A DNA stretch of 59,288 nucleotides from Microbacterium sp. MYb72. Lineage in GTDB: Bacteria > Actinomycetota > Actinomycetes > Actinomycetales > Microbacteriaceae. The notes below the pieces were generated by a model. That model was not told the origin of the DNA. It did not search any database and was given only the letters and a program-made list of their open reading frames with translations. This document shows, one piece after another, positions 30,512 through 40,266 of this stretch. The stretch's first letter is position 1, and each line of letters begins with the position of its first letter. Where the stretch lies: positions 1-59,288 of the forward strand of contig NZ_PCOT01000025.1 in assembly GCF_002979415.1 (NCBI RefSeq), given 5' to 3'. A program made the translations under genes and the position numbers.

Positions 30512-30849
30512 GCGTCTCTCACGTGACCACCCACATCCTGGACACATCGATCGGGCGCCCCGCGCCCGGCGTCGCCGTCGTACTCGAGGCCCGAGTCGGC
30601 GACGGATGGTCGGGGATCGGTACGGGCCTCACCGATGCCGACGGGCGGGTGAAAGCGCTCGGCCCGGAGCGGCTGGAGAGCGGTGCCTACCGCCTCCGGT
30701 TCGACACCGCGGCCTACTTCGCCGGCATCGACACGGACACCTTCTTCCCGGAGGTGGTGTTGACCTTCCTGGTCGACTCTGAGCAGGCGCACTACCACGT
30801 GCCGCTTCTGCTGAGCCCGTTCGCCTATTCCACTTACCGAGGAAGCTGA
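30508..30849 (+). CDS. hiuH: 5-hydroxyisourate hydrolase
   Basis: 113 residues, transthyretin-like. Opens 5-hydroxyisourate, the uricase product, to OHCU. The start SHVTTHILDTSIGRPAPGV carries the first catalytic His, HYHVPLLLSPF the second, and the protein ends YSTYRGS, the diagnostic YRGS tail that separates enzymes from transthyretins. Middle gene of the urate-to-allantoin operon, ATGA overlap upstream. Confidence 0.95.
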   Translation: MSVSHVTTHILDTSIGRPAPGVAVVLEARVGDGWSGIGTGLTDADGRVKALGPERLESGAYRLRFDTAAYFAGIDTDTFFPEVVLTFLVDSEQAHYHVPLLLSPFAYSTYRGS

Positions 30850-30856
30850 GTAGAAA

Positions 30857-31750
30857 ATGACCGAGATCATTCTGGGCAAGAACCAGTACGGCAAGGCCGA
30901 GAACCGCGTCGTCCGCATCACGCGCGACACCGCTCGCCACGAGATCGAAGACCTGAACGTCACCTCGCAGCTGCGCGGCGACTTCGAGGCGGTGCACTTC
31001 GAGGGCGACAACGCACACTGCGTCGCCACCGACACGCAGAAGAACACGGTGTACGCGTTCGCCAAGGACGGCATCGGCAGTCCCGAGGAGTTCCTGCTCC
31101 GTCTGGGCCGCCACTTCACGGGCGAGTTCGACTGGGTCACCGGCGGCCGCTGGGCTGCCGAGCAGTACACCTGGGCCCGCATCGAGGGAGATGACGGCCC
31201 CCACGACCATGCCTTCGTGCGCGCGGGCACCGAGACCCGCACCGCCGTCGTGCAGATCGACGGCGACGACACGGTCGTCATCGCCGGTCTGCAGGACCTC
31301 ACGGTGCTCAAGTCCACCCAGAGCGGCTTCGTCGGCTACCCGCGCGACAGGTACACGACGCTGCCCGAGACCGAGGACCGCATCCTCGCCACCTCGGTCA
31401 CGGCCAAGTGGCGCTACAACCGCAACGATCTCGACTTCAACGAGACCTTCGCGGACGTCCGCCGGCTGCTCCTCGCAGGCTTCTCGCGCAACTACTCGTA
31501 CGCGCTGCAGCACACGCTGAAGGAGATGGCGGAGGCCGTTCTCGAGGCGCACCCCGAGATCGACGAGATCCGCTTCTCCACCCCGAACAAGCACCACTTC
31601 GTCGTCGACCTGTCGCCGTTCGGCCTGGAGAACCCCAACGAGGTCTTCTTCGCCGCCGACCGTCCCTACGGCCTCATCGAGGCGGCGTTCCTGCGCGACG
31701 GAGCGGACACCGACCACTGGTCCTGGAGCGGCATCGCCGGCTTCTGCTGA
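30857..31750 (+). CDS. pucL: Urate oxidase
   Basis: 297 residues. Cofactor-free oxidation of urate to 5-hydroxyisourate with release of H2O2. Family landmarks: NQYGKAENRVVRI with the catalytic Lys, VATDTQKNTVYAFAKD with the Thr of the Lys-Thr dyad, and TPNKHHFVVDLSPFG with the Asn/His of the O2 site. Single-domain uricase, not fused to UraD. ATG 30857 lies 7 bases after the hiuH stop; a strong hairpin follows. Confidence 0.95.
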   Translation: MTEIILGKNQYGKAENRVVRITRDTARHEIEDLNVTSQLRGDFEAVHFEGDNAHCVATDTQKNTVYAFAKDGIGSPEEFLLRLGRHFTGEFDWVTGGRWAAEQYTWARIEGDDGPHDHAFVRAGTETRTAVVQIDGDDTVVIAGLQDLTVLKSTQSGFVGYPRDRYTTLPETEDRILATSVTAKWRYNRNDLDFNETFADVRRLLLAGFSRNYSYALQHTLKEMAEAVLEAHPEIDEIRFSTPNKHHFVVDLSPFGLENPNEVFFAADRPYGLIEAAFLRDGADTDHWSWSGIAGFC

Positions 31751-31753
31751 TCG

Positions 31754-31814
31754 TCAGGGCGGGGAGCCGCTCCGCTCCTCGCCCTGAACACTGCGCCGGA
31801 TGATCGTCCGGCGC
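31754..31814. terminator. Two hairpins after the uricase gene
   Basis: Hairpin 1: TCAGGGCGGGGAGC (31754-31767) with GCTCCTCGCCCTGA (31774-31787), 13 of 14 pairs, three bases after the stop. Hairpin 2: GCGCCGGA (31793-31800) with TCCGGCGC (31807-31814). They suggest the permease downstream is at least partly a separate unit. Confidence 0.7.
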
Positions 31815-31958
31815 CGAGGGCGGGTCCGTTTCCCGACGCACCGGGCCCGCCCCCGACCCTCGCCATGCCCGCTCCCCCGAGCGAGCATCATTCGTCATGC
31901 CCATCACGCCCATCATGCCCACCCCGAAGAGCGGGTCCCGGACAAGGAGGTCCACCAG

Positions 31959-33473
31959 ATGTTCGCTGCACGCAGCACCAGCAAGGCCAAGACCAAGACC
32001 AAGACCACGACCGAGTCGGACCGGCCGGAGGACGAGCGCCTCGGTCTCGGCACCGCCTTCACGTTCGGGCTCCAGCACGTCCTCACCATGTACGGCGGCA
32101 TCATCGCGCCGCCGCTCATCATCGGCGCAGCTGCAGGCCTGACCCCCACCGAGGTCGGTGTGCTCGTCGCGGCCTGCCTCTTCATGGGCGGTCTCGCGAC
32201 GCTCCTGCAGACCCTCGGCATCCCCTTCTTCGGCTCGCAGCTCCCGCTCGTGCAGGGCGTCTCGTTCGCGGGGGTCGCGACGATGCTCGCGATCGTGAAC
32301 CAGGGAGGCGGGCTGCCGGCCGTGTTCGGCGCCGTCATCGTCGCCTCGCTGATCGGGCTCGTGATCGCGCCGTTCTTCGCGCAGATCGTGCGGTTCTTCC
32401 CGCCGGTCGTCACCGGAACCGTGATCACGATGATCGGCCTCTCGCTGGTCCCCGTGGCGGCGCGCTGGATCACCGGCGCCAATCCCGAGGCCGGCAACTA
32501 CGCCGATCCGGTGTTCGTCGGCATCGCCGGGTTCACGCTGCTCGTCATCATGCTGCTGAGCAAGCTCGGCAACTCGACGATCTCGCGCCTGTCGATCCTC
32601 CTCGCGATGGTGATCGGCACCGTGTTCGCGGCCCTCATCGGCAAGGCCGACTTCTCGAAGGTGTTCGAGGGGCCGATCTTCGCCTTCCCGACCCCGTTCG
32701 CGTTCGGCGTCCCGACGTTCGATCTCGCCGCGATCGTCTCCATGACCATCGTCGTCCTGGTGATCCTCACCGAGACCACCGCCGACATCATCGCGGTGGC
32801 CGAGATCACCGGCTCGAAGGTCGATCGCAAGCGCATCGCCGCCGGTCTCCGCGCCGATATGGCGTCCAGCGCCATCTCGCCGATCTTCAACTCCTTCACC
32901 CAGAGCGCCTTCGCGCAGAACGTCGGCCTGGTCGCGGTCACGAAGATCAAGAGCCGCTATGCGGTGGCCGCCGGCGGCGTCATCCTCATCATCCTCGGCC
33001 TGCTGCCGGTGCTCGGACGCATCGTGGCCGCCGTGCCCACCGCCGTCCTCGGCGGCGCCGGCCTGGTGCTCTTCGGCACCGTGACGGCATCCGGCATCCG
33101 GACGCTCTCGAAGGTCAAGTACGACGGCAACATGAACCTCATCATCGTGGCGGCGTCGCTGTCGTTCGGTGTGCTGCCCGAGGTCAACCACGACATCTAC
33201 TCGAACTTCCCGACGTGGTTCCAGGTCATCTTCGGATCGGGCATCAGCTCGGCGGCGATCATGGCGATCCTGCTGAACCTCGTGTTCAACCACTTCTCGA
33301 AGGGCACTCCCGACAACCCGTCGGTCTTCGCCGCGAGCCCCGTCAGGGCCGTGAAGACCGACGTCATCCGGGTGCTCCGCGAGGGCGACCGCTACGAGGG
33401 CGGCACGCTCATCGACGCGAAGGGCACGCCGATCACGGTCGTCGACGAGGAGCCCGGGGGCTCCGGTCACTGA
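31959..33473 (+). CDS. NCS2 urate/xanthine permease
   Basis: 504 residues with about 12-14 hydrophobic segments. NAT/NCS2 family: TFGLQHVLTMYGGIIAPPLI near the start, helix-8 Glu segment (LVILTETTADIIAVAE), and the signature in NSFTQSAFAQNVGLVAVTKI. Homologues (PucJ/PucK, UacT, XanP) import urate or xanthine. Location right after uricase supports urate. ATG 31959 is chosen because AAGGAGG lies 8 bases upstream; the frame is open earlier. Confidence 0.88.
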   Translation: MFAARSTSKAKTKTKTTTESDRPEDERLGLGTAFTFGLQHVLTMYGGIIAPPLIIGAAAGLTPTEVGVLVAACLFMGGLATLLQTLGIPFFGSQLPLVQGVSFAGVATMLAIVNQGGGLPAVFGAVIVASLIGLVIAPFFAQIVRFFPPVVTGTVITMIGLSLVPVAARWITGANPEAGNYADPVFVGIAGFTLLVIMLLSKLGNSTISRLSILLAMVIGTVFAALIGKADFSKVFEGPIFAFPTPFAFGVPTFDLAAIVSMTIVVLVILTETTADIIAVAEITGSKVDRKRIAAGLRADMASSAISPIFNSFTQSAFAQNVGLVAVTKIKSRYAVAAGGVILIILGLLPVLGRIVAAVPTAVLGGAGLVLFGTVTASGIRTLSKVKYDGNMNLIIVAASLSFGVLPEVNHDIYSNFPTWFQVIFGSGISSAAIMAILLNLVFNHFSKGTPDNPSVFAASPVRAVKTDVIRVLREGDRYEGGTLIDAKGTPITVVDEEPGGSGH

Positions 33474-33483
33474 TGCGGCTTCC

Positions 33484-33526
33484 CTGCGGGGTCCGCTCGG
33501 CCCGACGGGGCGAACGGACCCCGCAG
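33484..33526. terminator. Terminator after the urate/xanthine permease
   Basis: Perfect 12-bp stem: CTGCGGGGTCCG (33484-33495) with CGGACCCCGCAG (33515-33526), starting 10 bases past the stop. Confidence 0.75.
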
Positions 33527-33530
33527 AACC

Positions 33531-33597
33531 TTGACAAGAGCGCCTCTGATCGACACACTAGTTACACATACTGAAAGTATTATTCCATAATACGGAA
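33531..33597 (+). promoter_or_regulatory. Orphan purine-regulon promoter with paired operators
   Basis: -35 TTGACA (33531-33536), 17 bases, -10 CACACT (33554-33559), operators TTACACATACTGAAA (33562-33576) and TTCCATAATACGGAA (33583-33597) 21 bp apart. Almost the same sequence and spacing as the uraD promoter. It points into 33598-33755, which has no convincing gene on this strand, and then runs antisense to the SDR. Confidence 0.65.
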
Positions 33598-33680
33598 TGT
33601 ATGTACTCGGGGGTGCACCGGATCCGATGCCGGCGCATCGGGGGTGAGCTCGTTCGATGACGCACCGGGCTCACCCCGAA
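33566..33680 (+). ncRNA. Candidate small RNA from the orphan promoter
   Basis: Inferred transcript of roughly 110 bases. It would contain CCGATGC/GCATCGG (33624-33641, 4-base loop) and GGGGTGAGC/GCTCACCCC (33641-33677), either of which could end it. The second hairpin may equally be the terminator of the leftward SDR gene. No homologue is recognised. A strong AGGAGGT followed by an ATG at 33732 exists downstream, but that reading only mirrors the SDR. Confidence 0.25.
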
Positions 33681-33755
33681 CCCCGCAGCCACCCGATGCC
33701 GACACCGGCGAGAGGACGAGGAGGTCCCGAGATGAACAGGACCCCCGCGCTCCTC

Positions 33756-34505
33756 TCAGCCGCGGCCCCCGTAGGGCATGCCGGATGCCGCGACCGTGAG
33801 GCTCGCGACGTTCGCCTCCGCCGGCAGCTGCGCCATGAAGAGCACGGCCCGCGCGGCATCCGCGACGTCGAAGGTCGGCTCCACCCGACGCGAGCCGTCG
33901 GCCTGCAGGGCGCCGTCGCCCACGCCGATCTCCGACATGATCGACGTCCGGGCGTTGCCGATGTCGATCTGCCCCGCCGAGATCCCGTGCGGGCGCCCGT
34001 CCAGGTCGATCGACCGGGTGAGCCCCGTGATCGCGTGCTTGCTCACCGTGTACGCGACCGACAGGGGCCGCGGCACCTGAGCGGAGATGGAGCCGTTGTT
34101 GATGATGCGGCCGCCCGAGGGCTGCTGCGCGATCATCGCCCGCATGGCCGCACCGGCGCACAGCAGCGAGCCCGTCAGGTTGACGTCGAGGGTGCGCCGC
34201 CAGTCGGCCGGGGAGATCTCCGCCGCGGATGCCGTCGGCCCGAACGCCCCGGCGTTGTTGAACAGCACGTCGACGCGTCCCCACTCCGCGACCACGCGGT
34301 CGAAGAGAGCCTCGACCTCGGACTCCACGGTGACGTCCGTCGGCACGACGAGAGCATCCGCATGCCCGTCCGCGGTCTCCCGCAGCGCCTCCTCCCGTCT
34401 CCCGGCCAGCGCCACGCAGAAGCCGTCCTCGAGCATCGCGCGTGCGACCGCCCGTCCGATCCCCGACCCCGCGCCTGTGACCACGGCGATCCGTCCCTTG
34501 CTCAT
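33756..34505 (-). CDS. Short-chain dehydrogenase/reductase
   Basis: 249 residues. TGAGSGIG loop, NNAGAFGP, Ser-Tyr-Lys catalytic set with [23 protein letters not shown]. Begins [13 protein letters not shown] at ATG 34505 with AGGAGAGGAG before it; the frame stays open upstream without a site. Substrate unknown. Back to back with aceE (56 bases between starts) and facing the orphan promoter. Confidence 0.82.
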   Translation of the reverse strand: MSKGRIAVVTGAGSGIGRAVARAMLEDGFCVALAGRREEALRETADGHADALVVPTDVTVESEVEALFDRVVAEWGRVDVLFNNAGAFGPTASAAEISPADWRRTLDVNLTGSLLCAGAAMRAMIAQQPSGGRIINNGSISAQVPRPLSVAYTVSKHAITGLTRSIDLDGRPHGISAGQIDIGNARTSIMSEIGVGDGALQADGSRRVEPTFDVADAARAVLFMAQLPAEANVASLTVAASGMPYGGRG

Positions 34506-34561
34506 CGCTGACTCCTCTCCTGAACTCGACGCATGACCCATCTAACAAGAAAGGCCGAATC

Positions 34562-37258
34562 GTGACCGACAATCGCGCCTCCGCCGCCCTCCCCGCCGAC
34601 CTCGACCCCGAGGAGACCGCGGAGTGGCTCGAATCCCTGGACGCCCTGATCGCCGAGCGCGGCACCGACCGCGGCGAGCAGATCGTCCGCACGCTGGTCG
34701 ATCGCGCCGGCATCCGCTCCGAGCCGATCGCGACCACCGACTACATCAACACGATCTCCGTCGCCGATGAACCCGAGTACCCCGGCGACGAGGAGCTCGA
34801 GCGCCGCTACCGTGCCTGGATGCGCTGGAACGCCGCCGTCATGGTGCACCGCGCGCAGCGCCCCGGCATCGGCGTCGGCGGCCACATCTCCACCTACGCG
34901 GGCGCCGCCACCCTGTACGAGGTCGGCTTCAACCACTTCTTCCGCGGCAAGGACCACCCCGGCGGCGGCGACCAGATCTACTTCCAGGGCCACGCCTCTC
35001 CCGGCATGTACGCCCGCGCCTTCATGGAGGGCCGCCTCAGCGAGGAGGACCTCGACGGATTCCGCCAGGAGAAGTCGCGCGAGGGTCACGCGCTCTCGTC
35101 CTACCCGCACCCCCGGCTCATGCCGGAGTTCTGGGAGTTCCCGACGGTGTCGATGGGCATCGGCCCGATGAACGCGATCTACCAGGCGCAGTCGAACCGC
35201 TACCTGCACGGGCGCGGCCTCAAGGACACGAGCGACCAGCACGTGTGGGCCTTCCTCGGCGACGGCGAGATGGACGAGCCCGAGTCGCGAGGGCTGCTGC
35301 AGCTCGCGGCGAACGACGGCCTCGACAACCTCACCTTCGTCGTCAACTGCAACCTGCAGCGGCTCGACGGCCCCGTGCGCGGCAACGGCAAGATCATCCA
35401 GGAGCTCGAGGGCTTCTTCCGCGGCGCCGGATGGAACGTCATCAAGGTCATCTGGGGTCGCGAGTGGGACGGCCTGCTCGAGGCGGATGCCGACGGCGCC
35501 CTGGTCGACATCATGAACACCACGGTCGACGGCGACTACCAGACCTACAAGGCCGAGTCGGGCGGGTTCATCCGCGAGAACTTCTTCGGCCGCGACGAGC
35601 GCACCCGCGCCCTCGTCGACGGGCTGACCGACGACCAGATCTGGGGCCTCAAGCGCGGCGGCCACGACTACCGCAAGGTCTACGCGGCCTACGAGCAGTC
35701 GATGCAGCGCAACGGCAAGCCCACCGTCATCCTCGTGAAGACCGTCAAGGGCTACGGCCTCGGGCAGCGCTTCGAGGCGCGCAACGCGACGCACCAGATG
35801 AAGAAGCTCACGCTGCAGGACCTCAAGGACTTCCGCGACCACCTGCGGGTGCCGATCACGGATGCTCAGCTCGAGGCCGACCCGTACCAGCCGCCGTACT
35901 ACCACCCTGGTGCGGATGCTCCCGAGATCGCGTACCTGCACGAGCGCCGTCGCGCGCTCGGCGGCTTCGTGCCGGAGCGCCGGCCGAACGCTTCGGGTCA
36001 GATCACGCTGCCCGATGCCAAGGCGTACGAGGTCGCGGCGCGCGGCTCCGGCAAGCAGCAGGCCGCGACGACGATGGCGTTCGTCCGGGTGCTGAAGGAC
36101 CTCATGCGCGACCCGGAGTTCGGCAAGAGGATCGTCCCGATCATCCCCGACGAGGCCCGCACCTTCGGCATGGACGCGTTCTTCCCCACCGCGAAGATCT
36201 ACAACCCGAACGGTCAGAACTACCTCGCCGTCGACCGTGACATCGTGCTGTCGTACAAGGAGTCGACGAGCGGGCAGATCGTGCACGTCGGCATCAACGA
36301 GGCCGGGTCCATCGCCGCGTTCACGGCAGCGGGAACCTCGTACGCCACGCACGGCGTGCCGCTGATCCCCGTGTACGTCTTCTACTCGATGTTCGGGTTC
36401 CAGCGCACCGGCGACTCGCTGTGGGCGGCGGCCGACCAGATGGCCCGCGGCTTCCTCATCTCGGCCACGGCGGGGCGCACGACCCTGACGGGCGAGGGCC
36501 TGCAGCACGCGGACGGGCACTCCCCGCTACTCGCGGCGACGAACCCGGCCGTCGTCACCTACGACCCCGCGTTCGGCTACGAGATCGGGCACATCATGCG
36601 CGCCGGCATCGAGCGCATGTACGGACCGGACTCGACCGACCGCAACCGCATCTACAACCTCATGGTCTACAACGAGCCGATCGTGCAGCCGGCGGAGCCC
36701 GAGGGTGTCGACGTGGACGGCATCCTCGGCGGCATCCACCGCATCTCCGCCGTCGAGAACCCGCAGACGCACCTGCTCGCCTCCGGCATCGGAGCGACCT
36801 GGGCGCTCGAGGCGCAGCAGCTGCTGCGCGACGACTGGGGCGTGCAGGCCGACGTCTGGTCGGTCACCTCGTGGACAGAGCTGCGCCGTGACGCGGTCGC
36901 CGCCGAGGAGGACGAGTTCCTCGGACGTGGCGCGCGCACGCCGTTCCTCGTCTCGCAGCTGGCGGGGGCGGAGGGGCCGATCGTCGCCGTGAGCGACTAC
37001 GCCAAGGACCTGCCAGACCAGGTGCGCCAGTTCGTGAAGAACGACTGGGCGACGCTCGGCGCCGACGGCTTCGGCTTCTCCGACACCAGGGCCGCCGCGC
37101 GGCGCTTCTTCAAGATCGACGGTCCGTCGATCGTCGTGCGGACCCTGCAGCTGCTCGCGAAGCGCGGAGAAGTGGATGCCGCGGCCCCGGCCCAGGCGGC
37201 GGAGAAGTACCGCCTCCTCGACGTGAACGCCGGCACGAGCGGCTCCGACGCGGAGTAG
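34562..37258 (+). CDS. aceE: Pyruvate dehydrogenase E1 component, homodimeric
   Basis: 898 residues. ThDP-dependent decarboxylation of pyruvate in the pyruvate dehydrogenase complex. ThDP/Mg motif [12 protein letters not shown] near residue 235, [24 protein letters not shown], and the C-terminal transketolase-like part with [15 protein letters not shown]. Length is that of the actinobacterial/E. coli AceE type. GTG start 34562 preceded by AAAGG. Stands alone, as usual in this group. Its last codons are part of the repeat unit that is copied downstream. Confidence 0.94.
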   Translation: MTDNRASAALPADLDPEETAEWLESLDALIAERGTDRGEQIVRTLVDRAGIRSEPIATTDYINTISVADEPEYPGDEELERRYRAWMRWNAAVMVHRAQRPGIGVGGHISTYAGAATLYEVGFNHFFRGKDHPGGGDQIYFQGHASPGMYARAFMEGRLSEEDLDGFRQEKSREGHALSSYPHPRLMPEFWEFPTVSMGIGPMNAIYQAQSNRYLHGRGLKDTSDQHVWAFLGDGEMDEPESRGLLQLAANDGLDNLTFVVNCNLQRLDGPVRGNGKIIQELEGFFRGAGWNVIKVIWGREWDGLLEADADGALVDIMNTTVDGDYQTYKAESGGFIRENFFGRDERTRALVDGLTDDQIWGLKRGGHDYRKVYAAYEQSMQRNGKPTVILVKTVKGYGLGQRFEARNATHQMKKLTLQDLKDFRDHLRVPITDAQLEADPYQPPYYHPGADAPEIAYLHERRRALGGFVPERRPNASGQITLPDAKAYEVAARGSGKQQAATTMAFVRVLKDLMRDPEFGKRIVPIIPDEARTFGMDAFFPTAKIYNPNGQNYLAVDRDIVLSYKESTSGQIVHVGINEAGSIAAFTAAGTSYATHGVPLIPVYVFYSMFGFQRTGDSLWAAADQMARGFLISATAGRTTLTGEGLQHADGHSPLLAATNPAVVTYDPAFGYEIGHIMRAGIERMYGPDSTDRNRIYNLMVYNEPIVQPAEPEGVDVDGILGGIHRISAVENPQTHLLASGIGATWALEAQQLLRDDWGVQADVWSVTSWTELRRDAVAAEEDEFLGRGARTPFLVSQLAGAEGPIVAVSDYAKDLPDQVRQFVKNDWATLGADGFGFSDTRAAARRFFKIDGPSIVVRTLQLLAKRGEVDAAAPAQAAEKYRLLDVNAGTSGSDAE

Positions 37259-37820
37259 CCGGCGCGCGCGGGTCGTCGCCGCCTCGGGAGGAGAAAGCAC
37301 GTTCGGGCTGAGGATCTTCGCGGATTCGTCAGCCCGGGCGTGCGTTCTCAGCCCGGGCCTGCGGGGTTAGTACGGGCGTGCGTTCTCAGCCCGGGCGTGC
37401 GGGTCAGTTCGGGCTTGTGTCGGCGCGAGTGGATGCCGGTGCGGAGTGGTTGTCGCCGCTTCGGGAGGAGAAAGCGCGTTCGGGCTGAGGGTCTTCGCGG
37501 ATTCGTCAGCCCGGGCGTGCGTTCTCAGCCCGAGCGTGCGGGTGAGTCCGGGCGTGCGGGTGAGTCCGGGCGTGCGGGGTGAGTCCGGGCGTGCGGGGCT
37601 AGTTTCGGGCGCACGTCGGTGCGAGTGTCCCCGGTGCGGAGTAGCCGGCGCGCGCGTTCGGGAGGAGAAAGCACGTTCGGGCTGAGGATCTTCGCGGATT
37701 CGTCAGCCCGAGCGTGCGTTCTCAGCCCGAGCGTGCGTTCTCAGCCCAAGCGTGCGGGGGCAGCCCGAGCGTACGTTCTCAGCCCGAGCGTGCGTTCTCA
37801 GCCCGAGCGTGCGAAGGCAT
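37251..37820. repeat. Three-copy repeat array with internal 19-bp repeats, after aceE
   Basis: The 630-base gap 37259-37891 holds no gene. It contains three copies of a unit starting CGGAGT at 37251, 37442 and 37637 (periods 191 and 195). Copy 1 begins inside the last codons of aceE. Each copy has a hairpin arm starting GGGAGGAGAAAG, then TTCGGGCTGAGG, a short loop, and the matching TCAGCCCG-GCGTGCGTTCTC. The tail of each unit is a run of 19-base repeats of AGCCCGAGCGTGCGTTCTC and variants, about five in copy 3. The arm resembles the palindrome at 42493-42563, so a terminator seems to have expanded by slippage. Confidence 0.8.
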
Positions 37821-37891
37821 CGGAGCTGGTGGATGCCGGTGCGGTGTCGCGCAGGGGAGTGCAGCGCGAGGCCGCGAGTGTCGGTCGGGGC

Positions 37892-38659
37892 TCAGTCGTT
37901 GAGCTCGGCGACGATCGCCTCGGCCGCGCGACGCAGCAGCGGCACGGCGCGTCCGCCGAAGGCCTCGTCGACGCGCGAGATCGGGCCCGAGACCGACACG
38001 GCGGTCGGGGTCGGAGCATCCGGCACCGCCATCGAGAAGCAGCGCACGCCGATCTCCTGCTCCTGGTCGTCGATCGCGTAGCCGCGCTCGCGGATCACGT
38101 CGAGCTCGGCCAGCAGGTCCTCGACCGTGCCGATGCTGTGCTCCGTGGGGGTCGGCATCCCGGCCCTGCTGACGATGCCGCGCACGGTGTCGTTCGGGAG
38201 CTGCGCGAGGATCGCCTTGCCCACGCCGGTGTCGTGCAGGTGCGCGCGGCGGCCGACCTCGGTGAACATGCGCATGGAGTGCAGCGACGGCACCTGCGCC
38301 ACGTAGACGACCATGTCGCCGTCGAGCACCGCCATGTTGGCGCTCTCGCCGAGCGCGTCGACCAGGCCCTTGAGCTGGGGGCGGGCGAGGGCGCCGAACT
38401 GACGCTGCGCTCCCTCGCCGATGCGGATCAGCCTCGGGCCGAGCGCATAGCGTCGGTTCGGCAGCTGCCGCGCGTAGCCCAGCGACACGAGCGTGCGCAG
38501 CAGGCGGTGGATCGTCGGGAGGGGGAGATCGGTGGATGCCGCGAGCTCGCTCAGCGTGACATCACCACCGGCATCCGTCACGAGTTCCAGGAGCTCGAAG
38601 ACGCGCTCGACCGACTGCACTCCGGATCCGGCGCTCTTCGGGGTCTTGCTCTCAGCCAT
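37892..38659 (-). CDS. IclR-family regulator, candidate master regulator of purine/glyoxylate genes
   Basis: 255 residues. Winged HTH at about 12-75 (LSELAASTDLPLPTIHRLLRTLVSLGYARQ), then an IclR effector domain (LDGDMVVYVAQVPS, DTGVGKAILAQLP, DDQEQEIGVRCFSMAV, AVSVSGPISRV). Similar in type to AllR, which controls allantoin genes in E. coli and Streptomyces. Two of the phased operators lie in the gap to the divergent malic enzyme gene, consistent with autoregulation. That it binds all eight arrays is inference from location and family. Confidence 0.8.
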   Translation of the reverse strand: MAESKTPKSAGSGVQSVERVFELLELVTDAGGDVTLSELAASTDLPLPTIHRLLRTLVSLGYARQLPNRRYALGPRLIRIGEGAQRQFGALARPQLKGLVDALGESANMAVLDGDMVVYVAQVPSLHSMRMFTEVGRRAHLHDTGVGKAILAQLPNDTVRGIVSRAGMPTPTEHSIGTVEDLLAELDVIRERGYAIDDQEQEIGVRCFSMAVPDAPTPTAVSVSGPISRVDEAFGGRAVPLLRRAAEAIVAELND

Positions 38660-38736
38660 TGAAACCTCCCAGTGTCGCGATCATTCCATCATGCGAGAGC
38701 CCCGTGTCGAAAATCTCGTCTCGAATACCTCGACTC

Positions 38737-38783
38737 TTGCGTCGAACTTCCATAAAGTAGACAATAGACTCCACGATACGAAA
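38737..38783 (+). promoter_or_regulatory. iclR/malic enzyme intergenic promoter with paired operators
   Basis: Plus-strand candidate promoter TTGCGT (38737-38742), 17 bases, GACAAT (38760-38765). Operators TTCCATAAAGTAGAC (38748-38762) and CTCCACGATACGAAA (38769-38783), 21 bp apart, overlie the -10 and start. These are the most degenerate copies of the motif. The iclR promoter on the other strand must lie in the same 201-base gap. Confidence 0.55.
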
Positions 38784-38860
38784 ATCGTTGAAGATTTCTG
38801 AAGAAAAGCATCTCGTGTGCCACGGCGACTCGGCCGGGCTCACCTCGACGAGGAGGAAAC

Positions 38861-40261
38861 ATGGCGAATCCCGGACCAGGAAACTCGATCACCCTGCGGA
38901 TCGACGCGCCGTCCAAGTTCAGCGTCACCAGCGAGCTCGCCGCGGCGGCCGCGGAGGCCGGCGCAGCCGTCACCGCCCTCGACGTCGTGGAGTCGCACCC
39001 GACCACGATCGTCGTCGACCTCACCTGCAACACCACGGGCGAGGAGCACGCCGACCGCGTGCGCGCAGCCGTCGACGCCCTCGAGGGCGTCACCGTGCGC
39101 CTCGTCAGCGACCGCACGTTCCTCATGCACCTCGGCGGCAAGCTCGAGGTCAACCCGCGGGTTCCGCTGCGCAACCGCGACGACCTCTCCCGCGCCTACA
39201 CGCCGGGCGTCGCCCGTGTCTGCCTCGCCATCGCCGAGGACAAGAGCCTGGCCCGCAAGCTCACGGTCAAGCGCAACACGATCGCCGTCGTGACCGATGG
39301 CACCGCCGTCCTCGGCCTCGGCGACATCGGCCCCGAGGCCGCGCTCCCGGTCATGGAGGGCAAGGCCGCCCTCTTCAAGCAGTTCGCGAACGTCGACGCG
39401 TGGCCCGTCTGCCTCGACACCAAGGACACCGAGGAGATCATCCGGATCGTCAAGGCCATCGCCCCCGTCTACGGCGGCGTGAACCTCGAGGACATCGCGG
39501 CTCCCCGCTGCTTCGAGATCGAGGCCCGTCTGCGTGAAGAGCTCGACATCCCGGTCTTCCACGACGACCAGCACGGCACAGCGATCGTCACCCTCGCCGC
39601 CCTGCGCAACGCGCTCAAGGTCGTCGGCAAGACGATCGGCGAGGTCCGCATCGTCGTCTCCGGCGTCGGCGCCGCCGGCAACGCGATCATCCAGCTGCTC
39701 CTCGCCGAAGGCGCGCACGACATCGTCGCCGCCGGCCGCGACGGAGCGATCCACGGCGGCGGTGAGTACACCGACGCGCACCGCACCGAGATCGCCGCGA
39801 CGACCAACCCGCGCGGGTTCCAGGGCACGCTCAAGGAGGCCGTGGTCGGCGCCGACGTCTTCATCGGCGTGAGCGCACCGAACGTCCTCGACGAGAACGA
39901 CATCGCCGCGATGGCCGACGACGCGATCGTGTTCGCCATGGCCAACCCGACCCCCGAGGTCGACCCGATCGTCGCGTCCAAGCACGCCGCCGTGGTCGCG
40001 ACCGGACGCAGCGACTTCCCGAACCAGATCAACAACGTGCTCGCCTTCCCCGGCTTCTTCCGTGGTCTGCTCGACGCGGGCGTGTCCGACATCACGCCGC
40101 CTATGCTGGTCGCAGCCGCCGAGGCCATCGCCTCCCGCGTCGGCGAGGACGAGCTCAACGCGAGCTTCATCATCCCGAGCGTGTTCGATCCGCTGGTGGC
40201 CGGCGCGGTCGCCGAGGCGATCGTCCGCGTCGTCGAGTCCTCCGCCTCGAACGAGGAGTGA
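38861..40261 (+). CDS. Malic enzyme with N-terminal ACT domain
   Basis: 466 residues. Oxidative decarboxylation of malate to pyruvate. Residues 8-80 resemble an ACT regulatory domain. The catalytic part shows [53 protein letters not shown] and the dinucleotide loop [10 protein letters not shown], closing with [17 protein letters not shown] versus NADP use is not settled by sight. AGGAGG lies 6 bases before the ATG. First gene of an operon with a DUF6986-like lyase and allE, which ties malate turnover to purine breakdown. Confidence 0.9.
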   Translation: MANPGPGNSITLRIDAPSKFSVTSELAAAAAEAGAAVTALDVVESHPTTIVVDLTCNTTGEEHADRVRAAVDALEGVTVRLVSDRTFLMHLGGKLEVNPRVPLRNRDDLSRAYTPGVARVCLAIAEDKSLARKLTVKRNTIAVVTDGTAVLGLGDIGPEAALPVMEGKAALFKQFANVDAWPVCLDTKDTEEIIRIVKAIAPVYGGVNLEDIAAPRCFEIEARLREELDIPVFHDDQHGTAIVTLAALRNALKVVGKTIGEVRIVVSGVGAAGNAIIQLLLAEGAHDIVAAGRDGAIHGGGEYTDAHRTEIAATTNPRGFQGTLKEAVVGADVFIGVSAPNVLDENDIAAMADDAIVFAMANPTPEVDPIVASKHAAVVATGRSDFPNQINNVLAFPGFFRGLLDAGVSDITPPMLVAAAEAIASRVGEDELNASFIIPSVFDPLVAGAVAEAIVRVVESSASNEE

Positions 40262-40266
40262 GCACC

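Noticed and set aside
33732..34511. Plus-strand reading with a strong AGGAGGT site and ATG, antisense to the SDR
   Set aside because: Only the first 8 or so codons lie outside the SDR; the rest mirrors SDR codons. Kept only as a possible scar in the orphan-promoter finding.
34502..36520. Long minus-strand open frame opposite aceE
   Set aside because: Compositionally biased shadow of aceE with no family resemblance and no ribosome-binding site.
37251..37820. CRISPR or insertion-sequence remnant
   Set aside because: The 19-base repeats have no regular spacers, there is no transposase reading, and the unit includes the aceE 3' end, which fits local duplication.
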